Shown piece after piece: positions 63,104 to 64,000 of a stretch of 64,000 nucleotides of DNA. Made by a program: the position numbers and the translations under genes. Positions within the stretch are counted from its first letter, which is position 1. The number at the start of each line of letters is the position of its first letter. The stretch is from Variovorax paradoxus B4 (GTDB lineage: Bacteria > Pseudomonadota > Gammaproteobacteria > Burkholderiales > Burkholderiaceae_C): the NCBI RefSeq assembly GCF_000463015.1, contig NC_022247.1:2294001-2358000 (forward strand), written 5' to 3'. A model generated the notes under the pieces. The model was not told the DNA's origin. It saw nothing but the letters and a program-made list of their open reading frames with translations, and made no database searches.

Positions 63104-64000
63104 ATGCACTCGCGTCGCTTCCTCACATTCGCCTTCGTCTGCGCCCTGCCGTTCGCGCTGGCCGCCTGCGACGACAAGGCCCCGCCCGATCCGCGCACCC
63201 AGACGTCGCTGGTGCGCGCCGCCACGGTCCAGGCCGCCGGGCCGGCGTCGCGCTCGTTCACGGGCACCGTCGCCGCGCGGGTTCAGAGCGACCTGGGCTT
63301 CCGCGTCTCCGGAAAGGTGCTGGAGCGCTTCGTGGACGCTGGCCAGACGGTCAGGCGCGGGCAGCTGCTCATGCGCATCGATCCGGTCGACCTGAGGCTG
63401 GCGGCGCGTGCGCAGCAGGAGGCCGTCAGCGCCGCACGGGCGCGTGCGAAGCAGGCCGGCGACGAGGAAGCACGCTACCGGGATCTGCGCGGCACCGGCG
63501 CCATTTCCGCCTCCGCGTACGACCAGGCCAAGGCGGCCGCGGATGCCGCGCAGGCCCAGCTCGGTGCGGCCGAGGCGCAATCCGAAGTTGCGCGCAATTC
63601 GAATCGCTATTCGGAACTCACCGCCGACGCGGACGGCACGGTGCTCGAGACGCTGGCCGAGCCCGGCCAGGTGGTTAACGCCGGTCAGCCGGTGGTCCGC
63701 GTGGCGCAGGCCGGGCGCAGGGAGGCCGTGGTCCAGTTGCCCGAAACGCTGCGACCGGCCATCGGCTCCGGCGGGCAGGCCACGCTGTTCGGCAAGGAAG
63801 GCGTTGCCGTGCCCGTCAAGCTCAGGCAGCTCTCCGATGCGGCCGACAAGCTCACGCGCACCTTCGAGGCGCGCTACGTACTCGAAGGCGAGCTCGCCAA
63901 CGCACCGCTGGGCGCCACCGTGACGATCGACATCTCGGACGGCAAGCCGGCCCGGGCAGGAGGCGTCCAGGTGCCCATCAGCGCCTTGTTCGACACCGGC
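63104..64000 (+). CDS. RND efflux periplasmic adaptor lipoprotein, C-terminus outside window
   Basis: 299 codons visible, open to the window edge. It has a lipoprotein signal (FALAAC), the lipoyl halves FRVSGKVLERFVDAGQTV and ELTADADGTVLETLAEPGQV, a helical hairpin between, and the beta-barrel beginning EAVVQLPETL. It belongs to the MFP/HlyD_D23 group that bridges RND pumps to NodT-type channels. The pump gene is expected immediately downstream. Confidence 0.92.
   Translation, partial: MHSRRFLTFAFVCALPFALAACDDKAPPDPRTQTSLVRAATVQAAGPASRSFTGTVAARVQSDLGFRVSGKVLERFVDAGQTVRRGQLLMRIDPVDLRLAARAQQEAVSAARARAKQAGDEEARYRDLRGTGAISASAYDQAKAAADAAQAQLGAAEAQSEVARNSNRYSELTADADGTVLETLAEPGQVVNAGQPVVRVAQAGRREAVVQLPETLRPAIGSGGQATLFGKEGVAVPVKLRQLSDAADKLTRTFEARYVLEGELANAPLGATVTIDISDGKPARAGGVQVPISALFDTG

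Overview
The window is a GC-rich stretch of a free-living, metabolically versatile betaproteobacterium, most likely Burkholderiales/Comamonadaceae and probably Variovorax. The grounds are orphan Bug-type tricarboxylate receptors, dense small catabolic operons each paired with its own regulator, PrpR-like sigma-54 control, and above all a senA-senB-senC selenoneine locus, a pathway first worked out in Variovorax. No rRNA, tRNA, CRISPR array, insertion sequence or phage gene was seen.

Layout. (1) 1-13.0 kb: a LuxR-family regulator running off the left edge, then a giant repetitive RTX adhesin-like protein followed by its own type I secretion machine (two tandem ABC exporters, an HlyD adaptor and a TolC-like channel). 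A paralogous giant protein lies at 21.2-26.4 kb on the other strand. It has the same upstream control region but lacks the C-terminal RTX repeats. (2) 13.0-19.4 kb: Lrp/AsnC regulator divergent from an acetolactate synthase, then a PrpR-like sigma-54 activator divergent from a Bug receptor/PEP-mutase operon with a good -24/-12 promoter and a palindromic candidate enhancer. (3) 19.4-21.1 kb: OhrR with a Tat-exported haloperoxidase-like hydrolase, each preceded by the same operator. (4) 26.6-28.3 kb: an exported protein with one haem c motif. (5) 28.4-39.4 kb: a LacI-regulated divergent catabolic cluster (frameshifted dihydropyrimidinase, amino-acid-type ABC transporter split between strands, MaoC, CoA-transferase, acyl-CoA dehydrogenase, tautomerase, two DapA-like aldolases, DUF3830). 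(6) 39.4-44.8 kb: an idonate/ketogluconate cluster with two identical GntR-type operators. (7) 44.9-46.6 kb: an acetoacetate-decarboxylase-family enzyme and an AraC regulator.

(8) 46.6-53.4 kb is the most notable part. A dedicated selenophosphate synthase (senC/selD), selenosugar synthase (senB) and selenoneine synthase (senA) are followed on the senA strand by a complete PhnDCEE-like ABC importer. Together they read as one module for taking up an oxidised selenium anion and making selenoneine. EgtD, which supplies hercynine, is not in the window.

(9) 53.6-58.8 kb: AraC regulator, nitroreductase, acyl-CoA synthetase and MaoC hydratase operon, then a Crp/Fnr regulator. (10) 59-60.6 kb: a tannase/feruloyl esterase broken by two frameshifts. 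(11) 60.8-64 kb: a TetR-controlled RND efflux locus (outer-membrane factor, TetR, start of the adaptor) with matching 24-bp palindromes in front of both target genes. All three frameshifts in the window are single missing bases in short G/C runs, so sequencing error is a serious alternative to gene decay.
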